DNA of 64,000 nt from Ornithinimicrobium tianjinense. Its GTDB lineage: Bacteria; Actinomycetota; Actinomycetes; Actinomycetales; Dermatophilaceae. Every line of letters starts with the position of its first letter. Position 1 is the first letter of the stretch. The stretch lies in the NCBI RefSeq assembly GCF_014636495.1, contig NZ_BMEM01000003.1, positions 124,001 through 188,000 on the forward strand, written 5' to 3'. The position numbers were made by a program, and so were the translations under genes. Below the pieces are notes generated by a model. It was not told the DNA's origin and ran no database searches. It was given only the letters and a program-made list of their open reading frames with translations. Shown here in pieces: positions 16,731-24,687 of this stretch.

Positions 16731-19700
16731 CGCGCGACGCCTCCTCGACCAGCTCGCTGGCCCGCTCCAGCCTCGTGATGGCCGGCGGCACCCTCACCTC
16801 CCGCGTGCTCGGGGTGGTGCGGATGGCCATCCTGGCCTGGGTGCTCGGCACGAGGACACCCGCGGCCAACGTCTGGCAGACGGCCAACACGCTGCCCAAC
16901 ACCATCTACCTGCTGCTCGCCGCCGGTGTCCTCAACGTGCTGCTGCTGCCCCAGCTCACCAGGGCGATGAAGCGGGGCGAGGAGGGCCAGGACTACAGCG
17001 ACCGGCTCCTCACGCTCTCCGTGGTCATCCTCACGGGCGGGACCGTGCTCTTCGTGCTGGCCGCGCCGCTGGTGACCAAGCTGGTCATGCTCAGCTTCCC
17101 GCGCGGCGACCCGATGCTCGACCTGGCGATCATGTTCGCCTACCTGTGCATCCCGCAGATGCTGTTCTACGGCCTCCACACCCTGCTGGGCCAGGTGCTC
17201 GCCGCGCACCACCGTTTCGCCGCGTTCGCCTGGTCACCCGCTCTGGCCAACGTCGTGAACATCGCCGGGCTGCTGCTCTTCGCGCGCCTCTACCCCGAGG
17301 TCCGCGCCGTCCCGGACGTCAGGCCGGCCCTGCCCGTCGACGAGTGGACCCTCGGGATGGTCCTGCTGCTGGCCGGCTCGGCGACGCTGGGCATCGTCCT
17401 GCAGGCGCTCGTCCTCATCCCCGCCGTCCGGGCGACCGGCTTCCGCTGGCGTTTCCGGTGGGGGTTCCGCGGGGTGGGTCTGGGCACCGCCTCGGTCATG
17501 GCGGGCTGGGCGCTGGCGGATGTCGGCGTGTCCCAGACGGGGGTCATCACCGCCACCAACCTGCTCAACTCGGCGGTGCGCGACATACCGTCCGCGCCGG
17601 GCAAGGCGTCCTACGACTACGCCTTCTCGATCTTCATCCTCCCGCACTCCCTCATCGCGCTCTCGCTCCTCACGGCCATCTACCCCGTGCTCTCCAGGGC
17701 CGCCGCCGACCACGACCTGCGCGCGCTGGGCGACCACGTCACCCGCGGGCTGCGGCTGCTCGGCACCGCCATGGTCCCGATCGCGCTCGGCATGGTGGTG
17801 CTCGCCCCGCTGCTCGCCCGGTTCCTCTACCCCGGCATCACCCCCGACGAGAGCCGCGCCATCGCCGCCATCCTCGTCGCGCTCGTGCTCGGTCTGGTGC
17901 CCTACGGCGTCTACCTGCTCTGCGCCCGGGTCTTCTACTCCTTCGAGGACGCCCGCACGCCCTTCCTCTTCCAGGTCGCGATCACCACGACGCTGCTCGT
18001 CGTCGCGGCGCTGTCTCTGACCCAGCCGGCCGGCCGCGTCGCCGTCGTGCTGGCGCTCGGCCAGGCCTTCGGACAGTTCGTCGCGGCCTTCCTGGGCCTG
18101 CGCGCCGTGCGCCGCAGGCTCCCGGACCTGCGGCTGGCGCCGGTCGGCGGCACCTTCCTGCGGGCCGCCGCTGCGGCCGTCGTGGCCCTGCTGCCGACCT
18201 GGCTGCTCGTCCGCGTCCTCGACCGGCCCGGGTGGCTGGCGGGGGCGGTGGTCCTCGCGGTCGCGGGACTGGTCTTCCTCGTCGGGTATGCCGTCCTCGC
18301 CCACCTCCTGGGGGTCCGCGAGGTGGCGGCCGTGGCGGCCCCGGTGCTGCGTCGGGTGCCCGGTCTGGCGGGTCTGGTGCCCAGCTCCGACGACGCCGAG
18401 GGCACGGCGGTGCAGCCTCGGCCGGAGGCCGACACACTACGCTGGGACAACCCTCCGACCGGGGGCGACCGGAAGGACCCGTACATGGATCGGCTCGAGG
18501 TAGGCAGCCAGCTGGGTGGCCGTTATGCCCTCGACGAGCTCCTGGCGCGCCGTGAGGGAGGGACGCTCGACTACTGGGTCGCGCACGACACCACCCTCGG
18601 TCGGCTCGTGGCCGTCACGGTCCTGCCCAGCACCGGCGACCACGCCGAGGTGGCCCAGGCCGTGGTCGACGCGGCCCGGCGGGTGGCCTCCGTGGACGAC
18701 CCGCGCCTCGTGCGGGTCCTGGACGTCGGGTCGGAGGAGGGGCTGAGCTGGATCGTGGAGGAGGGGCTCAGCGAGGCCGAGTCGCTGGCCTCGCTCGTCG
18801 CCGAGCAGCCCCTGCCGGCGGAGGAGGTCCGACGGATGGTCGGGGAGGCGGCGGCGGGCCTGGAGTCGGCGCGACGCCGCGGGCTCCACCACCTCTACCT
18901 CAACCCGCACTCCGTCCTGCGCACCAGCGACGGCACCGTGAAGCTCTCCGGCGTGGGGGTCGCCGCAGCGCTCGAGGGCACCGACGACATCACGCCGGTC
19001 GAGGCCTCGATCATCGACTCCGCCGACCTCATCTCCCTGCTCTACACCGGGCTGACCGGGCTGTGGCCCGGGGAGGACACCGCAGGTCTGCGCCCGGCCC
19101 GTCGCCTGGCGGACGGCTCCGTGGCTGCTCCCTCGGAGGTCGTGAGCGGCGTGCCCGGCGACCTGGACGCCCTGTGCCGCCTGGTGCACGGCCCGGACGC
19201 CGACCTGTCCCGTGCGCCGCACACCCCGGGCGAGCTGGCCCGCACGCTCTCGCCCTGGGCCTCCGAGATGGTCCGCGGGTCCCGTCCGGGTGCCATCTAT
19301 ACCCCTGGGGAGCCCGGCACGGACGACCCCGCGTCCAGCGCACTGAGCCGTGCTGCTGGGGCGTCCGCCGCCGCGACCGCGGCCCACCCCGCGCACGCGG
19401 ACGACGACGTCACCTCCCTGGTGCCGAAGCCGTTCTACCGCGCCACCGAGCCGGCGACCGAGCCGGCGCCGTTCTTCCCGGGTGCGGTCGACGACCAGAC
19501 CGGCCCCACTGCGGTGACAGACTCGACCCGCCCGTCCACCGCTGACCTGCTGGGGGTGCGCAGCACCGGGGAGCGCATCTCGCCACGTCCCGGTGGGACT
19601 GCGAGCGGGAGGCCCGGAACGCGTGGTCCGGGGGGCGGTGGTCCCCGGGACGGTGGGCTCGACCAGGGACTGCCCGAGGAGCACGGCACCGGCGCGCAGA

Positions 19701-20356
19701 CGCTCGTCGTGCTCCTGGTCGTGCTCGGGATCCTCGGTCTGGCGGCCGTGCTCGGCTGGAGCGTGCTGCGGGGTCTGGGCGGCGACGACGAGCCCGACGC
19801 CGCGTCCCCGCCGGCTGCGACCGCGCCGGCGGCGAGCACGTCGACGACCGACTCCGGTCAGACCACCAACGCTCAGGAGACGACCGAGCCCACCACCCAG
19901 GCGCCGGCCGCTCCAGGACCGGTGGACGGACAGCTGCCGGTGCTCGGCATCACCTCCTTCGACCCCCAGGGCGACGGCGACGAGCGCAACGACCTCACGC
20001 CGCTCGCGGTGGACGGTGACCCGGCGACCCAGTGGACCTCGCACACCTACCTCTCCCCCGGCTGGGGCGGACTGAAGTCGGGGACGGGTCTGGTCCTCGA
20101 CCTGGGTGCGGGCGCGACGGTCAGCAGCGTCGACGTCGAGCTGGGCGAGGGTGACATGGGGGCCCGGGTGCTGCTCTCCGACCGGCCGGCGCTCGAGGGG
20201 GCCGTCGAGCTCGGGGCCCAGGACGCCGCGAGCGGCACCTGGACGGTCACCCCGGAGGCTCCCCAGACGGGGCGCTACCTCATCGTCTGGTTCGACCGCG
20301 CGTTCACCTCGCCCGGCGGCGAGGTCGTGAGCGTGCGCGAGATCACCGTCCGCTAG
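16727..20356 (+). CDS. murJ: MurJ (MviN) lipid II flippase fused to pseudokinase and outer discoidin-like domain
   Basis: A 1209-residue protein. Residues 1-~530 are the multi-helix MurJ flippase that moves lipid II outward (LTSRVLGVVRMAILAWVLGT, GTRTPAANVWQTANTLPNTI). Residues ~590-845 are a kinase fold whose active site is gone: the VAIK lysine is Thr (VAVTVLP), the HRD site reads HLYLNPHS and DFG reads SGVG. After a linker, a membrane helix lies at ~990-1016, and residues ~1068-1209 form an outer beta-rich domain (DGDPATQWTSHTYLSPGWGG) like discoidin/carbohydrate-binding modules. Mycobacterial MviN has the same plan: PknB phosphorylates the pseudokinase and FhaA then binds it. PknB and FhaA are both encoded in this window. 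ATG overlaps the previous stop. Confidence 0.93.
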   Translation: MTRDASSTSSLARSSLVMAGGTLTSRVLGVVRMAILAWVLGTRTPAANVWQTANTLPNTIYLLLAAGVLNVLLLPQLTRAMKRGEEGQDYSDRLLTLSVVILTGGTVLFVLAAPLVTKLVMLSFPRGDPMLDLAIMFAYLCIPQMLFYGLHTLLGQVLAAHHRFAAFAWSPALANVVNIAGLLLFARLYPEVRAVPDVRPALPVDEWTLGMVLLLAGSATLGIVLQALVLIPAVRATGFRWRFRWGFRGVGLGTASVMAGWALADVGVSQTGVITATNLLNSAVRDIPSAPGKASYDYAFSIFILPHSLIALSLLTAIYPVLSRAAADHDLRALGDHVTRGLRLLGTAMVPIALGMVVLAPLLARFLYPGITPDESRAIAAILVALVLGLVPYGVYLLCARVFYSFEDARTPFLFQVAITTTLLVVAALSLTQPAGRVAVVLALGQAFGQFVAAFLGLRAVRRRLPDLRLAPVGGTFLRAAAAAVVALLPTWLLVRVLDRPGWLAGAVVLAVAGLVFLVGYAVLAHLLGVREVAAVAAPVLRRVPGLAGLVPSSDDAEGTAVQPRPEADTLRWDNPPTGGDRKDPYMDRLEVGSQLGGRYALDELLARREGGTLDYWVAHDTTLGRLVAVTVLPSTGDHAEVAQAVVDAARRVASVDDPRLVRVLDVGSEEGLSWIVEEGLSEAESLASLVAEQPLPAEEVRRMVGEAAAGLESARRRGLHHLYLNPHSVLRTSDGTVKLSGVGVAAALEGTDDITPVEASIIDSADLISLLYTGLTGLWPGEDTAGLRPARRLADGSVAAPSEVVSGVPGDLDALCRLVHGPDADLSRAPHTPGELARTLSPWASEMVRGSRPGAIYTPGEPGTDDPASSALSRAAGASAAATAAHPAHADDDVTSLVPKPFYRATEPATEPAPFFPGAVDDQTGPTAVTDSTRPSTADLLGVRSTGERISPRPGGTASGRPGTRGPGGGGPRDGGLDQGLPEEHGTGAQTLVVLLVVLGILGLAAVLGWSVLRGLGGDDEPDAASPPAATAPAASTSTTDSGQTTNAQETTEPTTQAPAAPGPVDGQLPVLGITSFDPQGDGDERNDLTPLAVDGDPATQWTSHTYLSPGWGGLKSGTGLVLDLGAGATVSSVDVELGEGDMGARVLLSDRPALEGAVELGAQDAASGTWTVTPEAPQTGRYLIVWFDRAFTSPGGEVVSVREITVR

Positions 20357-20361
20357 TCCCG

Positions 20362-20916
20362 GTGGTCGTGGACAGCTTCGCGGACGTCGACGACGCGACC
20401 CTCCTGAGACGCCACACGGAGGGCGATCCTGACGCTTTCGGCGAGATCTTCCGCCGGCACCGCGACCGGATGTGGGCCCTCGCGCTGCGCACGACACGCG
20501 ACCCCGAGCTGGCCGCGGATGCCGTCCAGGACGCCTTCATCAACGCCTTCCGGCGGGCCGGTTCGTTCCGCGGCGACTCCCAGGTGACCACCTGGCTGCA
20601 CCGGATCACCGTCAATGCCTGCCTCGACCGCCTGCGACGCGTCCGACCGACGGCCGACATCGCCGACCACGAGATGGCGGATCCGCGCGACCGGCATCGC
20701 AGCGTCGAGGTCCGGCTCGACGTGCAGACGGCCCTGGCTCAGCTGCCGGAGGGCCAACGGCTGGCCCTGACCCTGGTCGACATGCATGGCCTCACCGTGG
20801 CCGAGGCGGCCCAGGTGCTCGACGTCGCCGAGGGGACGATCAAGTCGCGCTGCTCACGGGGTCGCGAGGCGATGCTCGCCCTTCTCGGCCCGAGCGACGG
20901 GGACGGCGCGCGATGA
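20362..20916 (+). CDS. sigM: ECF RNA polymerase sigma factor, SigM-like
   Basis: A 184-residue sigma-70 family ECF factor. Region 2 (~10-75) includes RMWALALRTTRDPELAADAV and QDAFINAFRRAGSFRG; region 4 (~120-175) has LPEGQRLALTLVDMHGLTVA and AAQVLDVAEGTIKSRCSRGR, the -35-binding helix-turn-helix. The gene follows murJ by 5 bases, as sigM (Rv3911) follows mviN in M. tuberculosis, and trxB-trxA follow downstream in both. Start is GTG 20362; GTG 20368 is a possible alternative. Its last bases (ATGA) overlap a possible small reading frame. It is normally held inactive by a membrane anti-sigma factor, the likely product of the gene at 21172. Confidence 0.9.
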   Translation: MVVDSFADVDDATLLRRHTEGDPDAFGEIFRRHRDRMWALALRTTRDPELAADAVQDAFINAFRRAGSFRGDSQVTTWLHRITVNACLDRLRRVRPTADIADHEMADPRDRHRSVEVRLDVQTALAQLPEGQRLALTLVDMHGLTVAEAAQVLDVAEGTIKSRCSRGREAMLALLGPSDGDGAR

Positions 20917-20941
20917 GCCGCGGGACGGGGACGAGGACGAG

Positions 20942-21138
20942 TGCGAGGACAAGGACCGATGCGAGGACAAGGACCCGGCGCGGTGAGCGGCAGCCGTGCT
21001 GTCGGTCACAGAGGGGAACCGCCTCGGCCGTCCGGTCGTCGTACTCCTTGAGCCGACCCAGGATCCTGGACCACAAGATCCAGGACCACACGACCAACGG
21101 CCACACGAACAACGGCCACACGAACAACGACCACACGG
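20942..21138 (+). repeat. Repeat cluster between sigM and the putative anti-sigma gene
   Basis: Two tandem copies of an 18-base unit beginning TGCGAGGACAAGGACC (20942-20975) are followed by a perfect 12-base palindrome CCAGGATCCTGG (21058-21069), a partial inverted copy (GATCCAGGACCAC), and 3.5 copies of a 15-base unit CCACACGAACAACGG (21086-21138). Unit lengths divisible by three would suit a coding repeat. The stretch is poorer in GC than its neighbours. In mycobacteria sigM and rsmA are close together without such a spacer. Confidence 0.8.
21015..21041 (+). promoter_or_regulatory. SigM-type ECF promoter candidate
   Basis: GGAAC (21015-21019), 17 bases, then CGTCG (21037-21041) equals the published mycobacterial SigM consensus GGAAC-N16-18-CGTCR. 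It lies in the spacer after sigM, reads toward the putative anti-sigma gene, and would give the sigma factor feedback control over its own inhibitor. Confidence 0.5.
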
Positions 21139-21171
21139 TCCCCAGCGCGCCCACGGTGAGGAGGTCACCAC

Positions 21172-21993
21172 GTGAAGCCCGATGACGACGGCGACGAGGT
21201 CGACCCCACCGGCGTCCGGCAGCTGTTGCGCTCCCTGCCGGACCCGGGCCCGCTGCCCGAGCACCTCGCGCTGCGCATCGAGGCCGCCCTCCGGCAGGAG
21301 CAGGCCCGTCGATCCGCCAGCGCCGTCCCCCTGCGTCGGGGTCCCGAGCCGCTGCGTGGTGCGGACACCGGCGTGGTCGACCTTGCGTCGGAGCGCGCCC
21401 GGCGCCGCCCCCTGCGGACGGTGAGCCTGGTGGCGGGCGCGGCAGCCGGGCTCCTGGTCGCTGCCGTGGCGGTCGGCAACCTGCTCGACTCCGGCGTGGT
21501 CGGGGGGGCGGACTCGGCCGCCTACGCGCCGACCACCGGCGATCGGCAGGAGGGCGGGGCCGCGGACTCCGCCGGCGCGGGCTCGGTCGACGAGGGCTCG
21601 GCCGGAGGGCAGATGCTCGACCCGGCCGGCGCCAGCGAGGAGAGCAGCCTGGCCCACGCGTCCCAGGCACCGATCGACCTTCTGCCCCACCTCGGCGCGG
21701 TCACGGCTGACGACTTCGACGACCGGATCCTCGCCGGCCTGGCGTCGGACGCCGCGATGGCGGAGTCCGGATCGGGACTCACTGCAGCACAGGCGAACTC
21801 GTGCTGGGAGACGGTCGGGTCCCAGGCTGACTGGTGGTCCCGCAGCGCCGCGCCCGCGGCCGAGGACGGTCGCGACGTGGTGGTCCTGCTGGCCCTGGAC
21901 GCTGACCTGTCGGGACACACCTGGCTGGTCCCCGGCGAGTGTGTCACGGACCGCTCCGCACGACCTCTCGCGGACGCTGCCGTCACGCCCTGA
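21172..21993 (+). CDS. rsmA: Putative membrane anti-sigma factor of SigM
   Basis: A 273-residue single-pass protein. Residues 1-~78 are cytoplasmic and acidic/amphipathic (VRQLLRSLPDPGPLPEHLAL), one membrane helix lies at ~80-104 (SLVAGAAAGLLVAAVAVGNL), and the rest is outer, with a low-complexity linker and a C-terminal domain containing two Cys (NSCWETV and GECVTD). A cytoplasmic domain, one helix and an outer sensing domain is the layout of ECF anti-sigma factors, and the place after sigM matches Rv3912 (RsmA). I see no zinc-binding HxxxCxxC motif, so it is not of the ZAS type. GTG 21172 has an excellent GAGGAGG site upstream. Assignment rests on topology and position rather than sequence motifs. 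Confidence 0.65.
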   Translation: MKPDDDGDEVDPTGVRQLLRSLPDPGPLPEHLALRIEAALRQEQARRSASAVPLRRGPEPLRGADTGVVDLASERARRRPLRTVSLVAGAAAGLLVAAVAVGNLLDSGVVGGADSAAYAPTTGDRQEGGAADSAGAGSVDEGSAGGQMLDPAGASEESSLAHASQAPIDLLPHLGAVTADDFDDRILAGLASDAAMAESGSGLTAAQANSCWETVGSQADWWSRSAAPAAEDGRDVVVLLALDADLSGHTWLVPGECVTDRSARPLADAAVTP

Positions 21994-21997
21994 TCCG

Positions 21998-22026
21998 GGG
22001 AACAATCGCGCCCCTAGGATCGGTTG
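21998..22026 (+). promoter_or_regulatory. ECF-type (SigR/SigM-like) promoter of trxB
   Basis: GGGAAC (21998-22003), 18 bases, then GGTTG (22022-22026) is close to the Streptomyces SigR consensus GGGAAT-N18/19-GTTG, known from the trxBA promoter, and shares the GGAAC -35 element with SigM. It would start transcription about 55 bases before the trxB ATG and suggests induction by thiol or envelope stress. Confidence 0.5.
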
Positions 22027-22090
22027 TGCACTAGTGATACCCCGCCAGACCGTCCGGGGGCGCCCCGCGTCCCCGTGAGGAAGGACCGTC

Positions 22091-23122
22091 ATGACCATCT
22101 CCATCACGCCGGAGCCCAGTGTCCCCGCAGGCGAGGACACGGTGCACGAGGTGATCATCGTCGGCTCCGGTCCTGCCGGTTACACCGCGGCCGTCTACGC
22201 TGCGCGGGCCAACCTCGCCCCGCTCGTCTTCGAGGGGTCCGTCACAGCCGGCGGCGCGCTGATGAACACCACCGACGTGGAGAACTTCCCGGGCTTCCCC
22301 GAGGGCATCATGGGCCCCGAGCTCATGATGAACATGCGTGAGCAGGCGGAGCGGTTCGGTGCGACCCTCGTGCGCGACGACGTCACCGCCATGGACCTCG
22401 CCGGAGAGATCAAGACGGTCACCGACGCGGACGGCACGGTCCACCGGGCCCGGGCGGTCGTCCTGGCCATGGGCTCGGCCTATCGAGAGCTCGGTCTGCC
22501 CGAGGAGCGGACCCTGAGCGGGCACGGGGTCTCCTGGTGCGCGACGTGCGACGGCGCGTTCTTCCGTGACCAGGACATCGTGGTCGTCGGCGGGGGCGAC
22601 TCGGCGATGGAGGAGGCGACCTTCCTGACCCGTTTCGCCAGGACGGTCACCGTGGTCCACCGTCGCGGCGAGCTGCGCGCCAGCAAGATCATGGCCGAGC
22701 GTGCCGAGAACGACCCCAAGATCAGCTTCGTCTGGAACTCCGAGGTGGTCGGCCTGACCGGTCACCCGAAGCTCTCCTCCGTCACGCTCCGCGACACGCT
22801 CACCGGGGAGGAGCGCGAGCTCGCCACCACCGGTCTCTTCATCGCCATCGGGCACGACCCGCGCAACGAGCTGGTGCGCGGTCAGGTCGACCTTGACCCC
22901 GCGGGTTACGTTACCGTCCAGGGTCGGAGCACGGCGACGAACCTCCCGGGCGTCTTCGCCTGCGGCGACCTGGTGGACCACACCTACCGGCAGGCGATCA
23001 CCGCGGCCGGCAGCGGCTGTGCGGCCGCCCTGGACGCCGAGCGCTACCTGGCAGCGCTGGACGACGCCGCCGACAGCGCCCCGGGCGCGGTCGACGTCGA
23101 GTCGGTCCTGTCAGCCCGTTGA
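22091..23122 (+). CDS. trxB: Thioredoxin reductase
   Basis: A 343-residue FAD/NADPH enzyme that reduces thioredoxin. [20 protein letters not shown] is the N-terminal FAD-binding Rossmann motif; Cys150 and Cys153 form the redox pair in [24 protein letters not shown] is the NADPH-binding motif with the HRRGELRAS 2'-phosphate-binding segment; [20 protein letters not shown] is the C-terminal FAD motif. A good GAGGAAGG site precedes the ATG. A ~15-residue N-terminal extension is present compared with the enteric enzyme. trxA follows 48 bases later, so the two form one redox unit beside the sigM system, as in mycobacteria. Confidence 0.96.
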   Translation: MTISITPEPSVPAGEDTVHEVIIVGSGPAGYTAAVYAARANLAPLVFEGSVTAGGALMNTTDVENFPGFPEGIMGPELMMNMREQAERFGATLVRDDVTAMDLAGEIKTVTDADGTVHRARAVVLAMGSAYRELGLPEERTLSGHGVSWCATCDGAFFRDQDIVVVGGGDSAMEEATFLTRFARTVTVVHRRGELRASKIMAERAENDPKISFVWNSEVVGLTGHPKLSSVTLRDTLTGEERELATTGLFIAIGHDPRNELVRGQVDLDPAGYVTVQGRSTATNLPGVFACGDLVDHTYRQAITAAGSGCAAALDAERYLAALDDAADSAPGAVDVESVLSAR

Positions 23123-23170
23123 CCTACCCTCTGTCCCAGAGCCACCCGAAGATCCGGAAGGAACACCCCC

Positions 23171-23494
23171 ATGGCCATCACCACCACCTCTGACGCCACC
23201 TTCACCGAGGACGTGCTCCAGCACGACGGACCCGTCCTGGTCGACTTCTGGGCGCCGTGGTGCGGACCCTGCAAGATGATCGCGCCCATTCTCGAGGAGC
23301 TCTCCGAGGAGTGGGGCGACAAGCTCAAGGTCGTCAAGCTCAACACCGATGACAACCCCGAGATCACCCGCCACTACGGCATCACCGGGATCCCCACCAT
23401 GAACGTCTACCAGGGCGGCGAGGTGGTCAAGACCCTGGTCGGCGCGCTCCCGAAGAAGAAGCTGGCCGCCGAGATGGAGCAGTTCACCGCCTGA
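23171..23494 (+). CDS. trxA: Thioredoxin
   Basis: A 107-residue thioredoxin with the canonical active site W-C31-G-P-C34-K in VDFWAPWCGPCKMIAP and the cis-proline loop GITGIPTMNVYQGG. Standard length, no signal peptide, cytoplasmic. A GGAAGGA site lies before the ATG. A TACCCT box just after the trxB stop could be an extra promoter. In mycobacteria cwlM follows trxC here; in this window no cwlM is found and a DnaA-box palindrome follows instead. Confidence 0.97.
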   Translation: MAITTTSDATFTEDVLQHDGPVLVDFWAPWCGPCKMIAPILEELSEEWGDKLKVVKLNTDDNPEITRHYGITGIPTMNVYQGGEVVKTLVGALPKKKLAAEMEQFTA

Positions 23495-23535
23495 TGACCG
23501 CCTGATCACGTCGGCCACCCGGCCGCACCGGTCGT

Positions 23536-23586
23536 CTGTCCACAGCCGTCCACATGGGTTGTCCACAACCCTGTGGACGGCTGTGG
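23536..23586. promoter_or_regulatory. DnaA-box palindrome before parA
   Basis: Four DnaA-box-like 9-mers in 45 bases: CTGTCCACA (23536), CCGTCCACA (23546), a perfect TTGTCCACA (23559), and the reverse of CCGTCCACA (23572). They are arranged in a near-perfect palindrome: the arm CCACAGCCGTCCACA (23540-23554) is exactly complementary to 23572-23586, and inside it GGGTTGT (23556-23562) pairs with ACAACCC (23565-23571), leaving one bulged T and a 2-base centre. It could act as a DnaA-binding control site for parAB and/or as a terminator for trxA; there is no U-tract. Confidence 0.75.
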
Positions 23587-23640
23587 TGTGTCTGGGGACA
23601 ACGGAGAGGGCTCCTGCCGTCATGCGATGATGGGGTCCTC

Positions 23641-24687
23641 ATGTCTACCTCTTCACAGCGCGCCTTGGGATGGCCTCATCGCTCGAGGGTCCAGACCGCC
23701 TCCGAGGAGGACATCCTCGAAGACCACGGCGGTCTCGGGTGGCCCGAGGCCCATCGTTCGACAACGAGCGTTTCCCGTGAAACATCGCCAAGCACCACCC
23801 CGCGCCCGCGAACAGGAGCCCCCGAGTTGACCGAGACCGTCGTCGACGTCACGCCGTCGCCCGCCCCGCCGGCCCAACCGACGCACAGCTGGACCGGGAC
23901 ACGGATCCTCACCGTGGCTAACCAGAAGGGTGGGGTCGGCAAGACGACCACCACGGTCAACATCGCTGCCGCGATGGCCCGCGCAGGTCTGCGTGTCCTG
24001 GTCCTCGACATGGACCCGCAGGGCAACGCCAGCACGGCACTCAGCGTCCCGCACCAGAGCGGCACCGCAGGTATCTACGACGTGCTCGTCGAAGGCACGC
24101 CCATGGCCGAGGTGGTGCGCGAGAGTCCGACCATGGCCGGACTGTGGTGCGTGCCCGCGACGATCGACCTCGCCGGCGCGGAGATCGAGCTCGTTCCGCT
24201 CGTCGCGCGCGAGAATCGTCTGCGGCGCGCCCTTCATGCCTTCCTTGAGGAGCAGTCGGCCGACCGCGCCTTTGACCTGGTGCTCATCGACTGCCCGCCC
24301 AGCCTCGGACTCCTCACGGTCAACGCGTTCGTCGCCGCGCGGGAGGTCCTTATCCCCATCCAGTGCGAGTACTACGCGCTTGAGGGCCTCAGCCAGCTGC
24401 TGAAGAACGTCGAGCTGATCCAGCAGCACCTCAACAGCGAACTACGCGTCACCACCATTCTTCTGACCATGTATGACGCCCGTACCCGTCTCGCGTCCGA
24501 TGTCGCCGAGCAGGTCCGCGAGCACTTCGGTGAGACCGTGCTCCGGGTCGCCATCCCGCGATCGGTACGGATCAGCGAGGCGCCGAGCCACGGCGAGACC
24601 GTCATCACCTACGACCCGGTCAGCACTGGGGCACTCTCCTACACCGAAGCGGCGGCGCAGATGCGCCAGCAGAAGGGATCAGCATGA
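23641..24687 (+). CDS. parA: Chromosome partitioning ATPase ParA
   Basis: A 348-residue Walker-type ATPase that moves ParB-bound origins. The deviant Walker A motif is K96-GGVGKTT in VANQKGGVGKTTTTVN, with signature Lys96; VLVLDMDPQGNAS is the A' region and LVLIDCPPSLGLL is Walker B. Residues 1-~88 are a long, poorly conserved extension, normal for actinobacterial ParA. ATG 23641 is taken as the start; the frame is open to 23554 but that would overlap the DnaA-box palindrome. A variant parS sequence lies inside codons ~44-48 (V-S-R-E-T). The gene overlaps parB (ATGA) and runs opposite to rsmG. Confidence 0.95.
   Translation: MSTSSQRALGWPHRSRVQTASEEDILEDHGGLGWPEAHRSTTSVSRETSPSTTPRPRTGAPELTETVVDVTPSPAPPAQPTHSWTGTRILTVANQKGGVGKTTTTVNIAAAMARAGLRVLVLDMDPQGNASTALSVPHQSGTAGIYDVLVEGTPMAEVVRESPTMAGLWCVPATIDLAGAEIELVPLVARENRLRRALHAFLEEQSADRAFDLVLIDCPPSLGLLTVNAFVAAREVLIPIQCEYYALEGLSQLLKNVELIQQHLNSELRVTTILLTMYDARTRLASDVAEQVREHFGETVLRVAIPRSVRISEAPSHGETVITYDPVSTGALSYTEAAAQMRQQKGSA
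23770..23783. promoter_or_regulatory. parS-like site 1 (inside parA)
   Basis: GTTTCCCGTGAAAC differs from the consensus parS core GTTTCACGTGAAAC at one base (A to C). It is the first of three copies of the same variant within 1.1 kb. Confidence 0.7.

Larger units (their letters stand above)
20913..21185 (+). other. Doubtful 90-codon reading frame across the sigM spacer
   Basis: ATG 20913-20915 overlaps the sigM stop as ATGA and opens a frame of 90 codons. The product would be Arg/Thr-rich at first (SRGTGTRTSARTRTDARTRT) and end in His-Thr-Asn-Asn-Gly repeats. It is wholly low complexity, has no known domain, and overlaps the start of the next gene by 14 bases. It may be a chance frame over repetitive DNA. 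I list it because the ATGA overlap is the usual coupling arrangement in this window. Confidence 0.2.

Noticed and set aside
20840..21670. Antisense frame with a hydrophobic Trp/Leu/Val repeat over the sigM spacer
   Set aside because: The repeat is only the reverse reading of the 15-base tandem repeat; no start signal and no domain.
22536..22560. Possible missing redox cysteine in TrxB
   Set aside because: The C-A-T-C pair is intact at residues 150-153.
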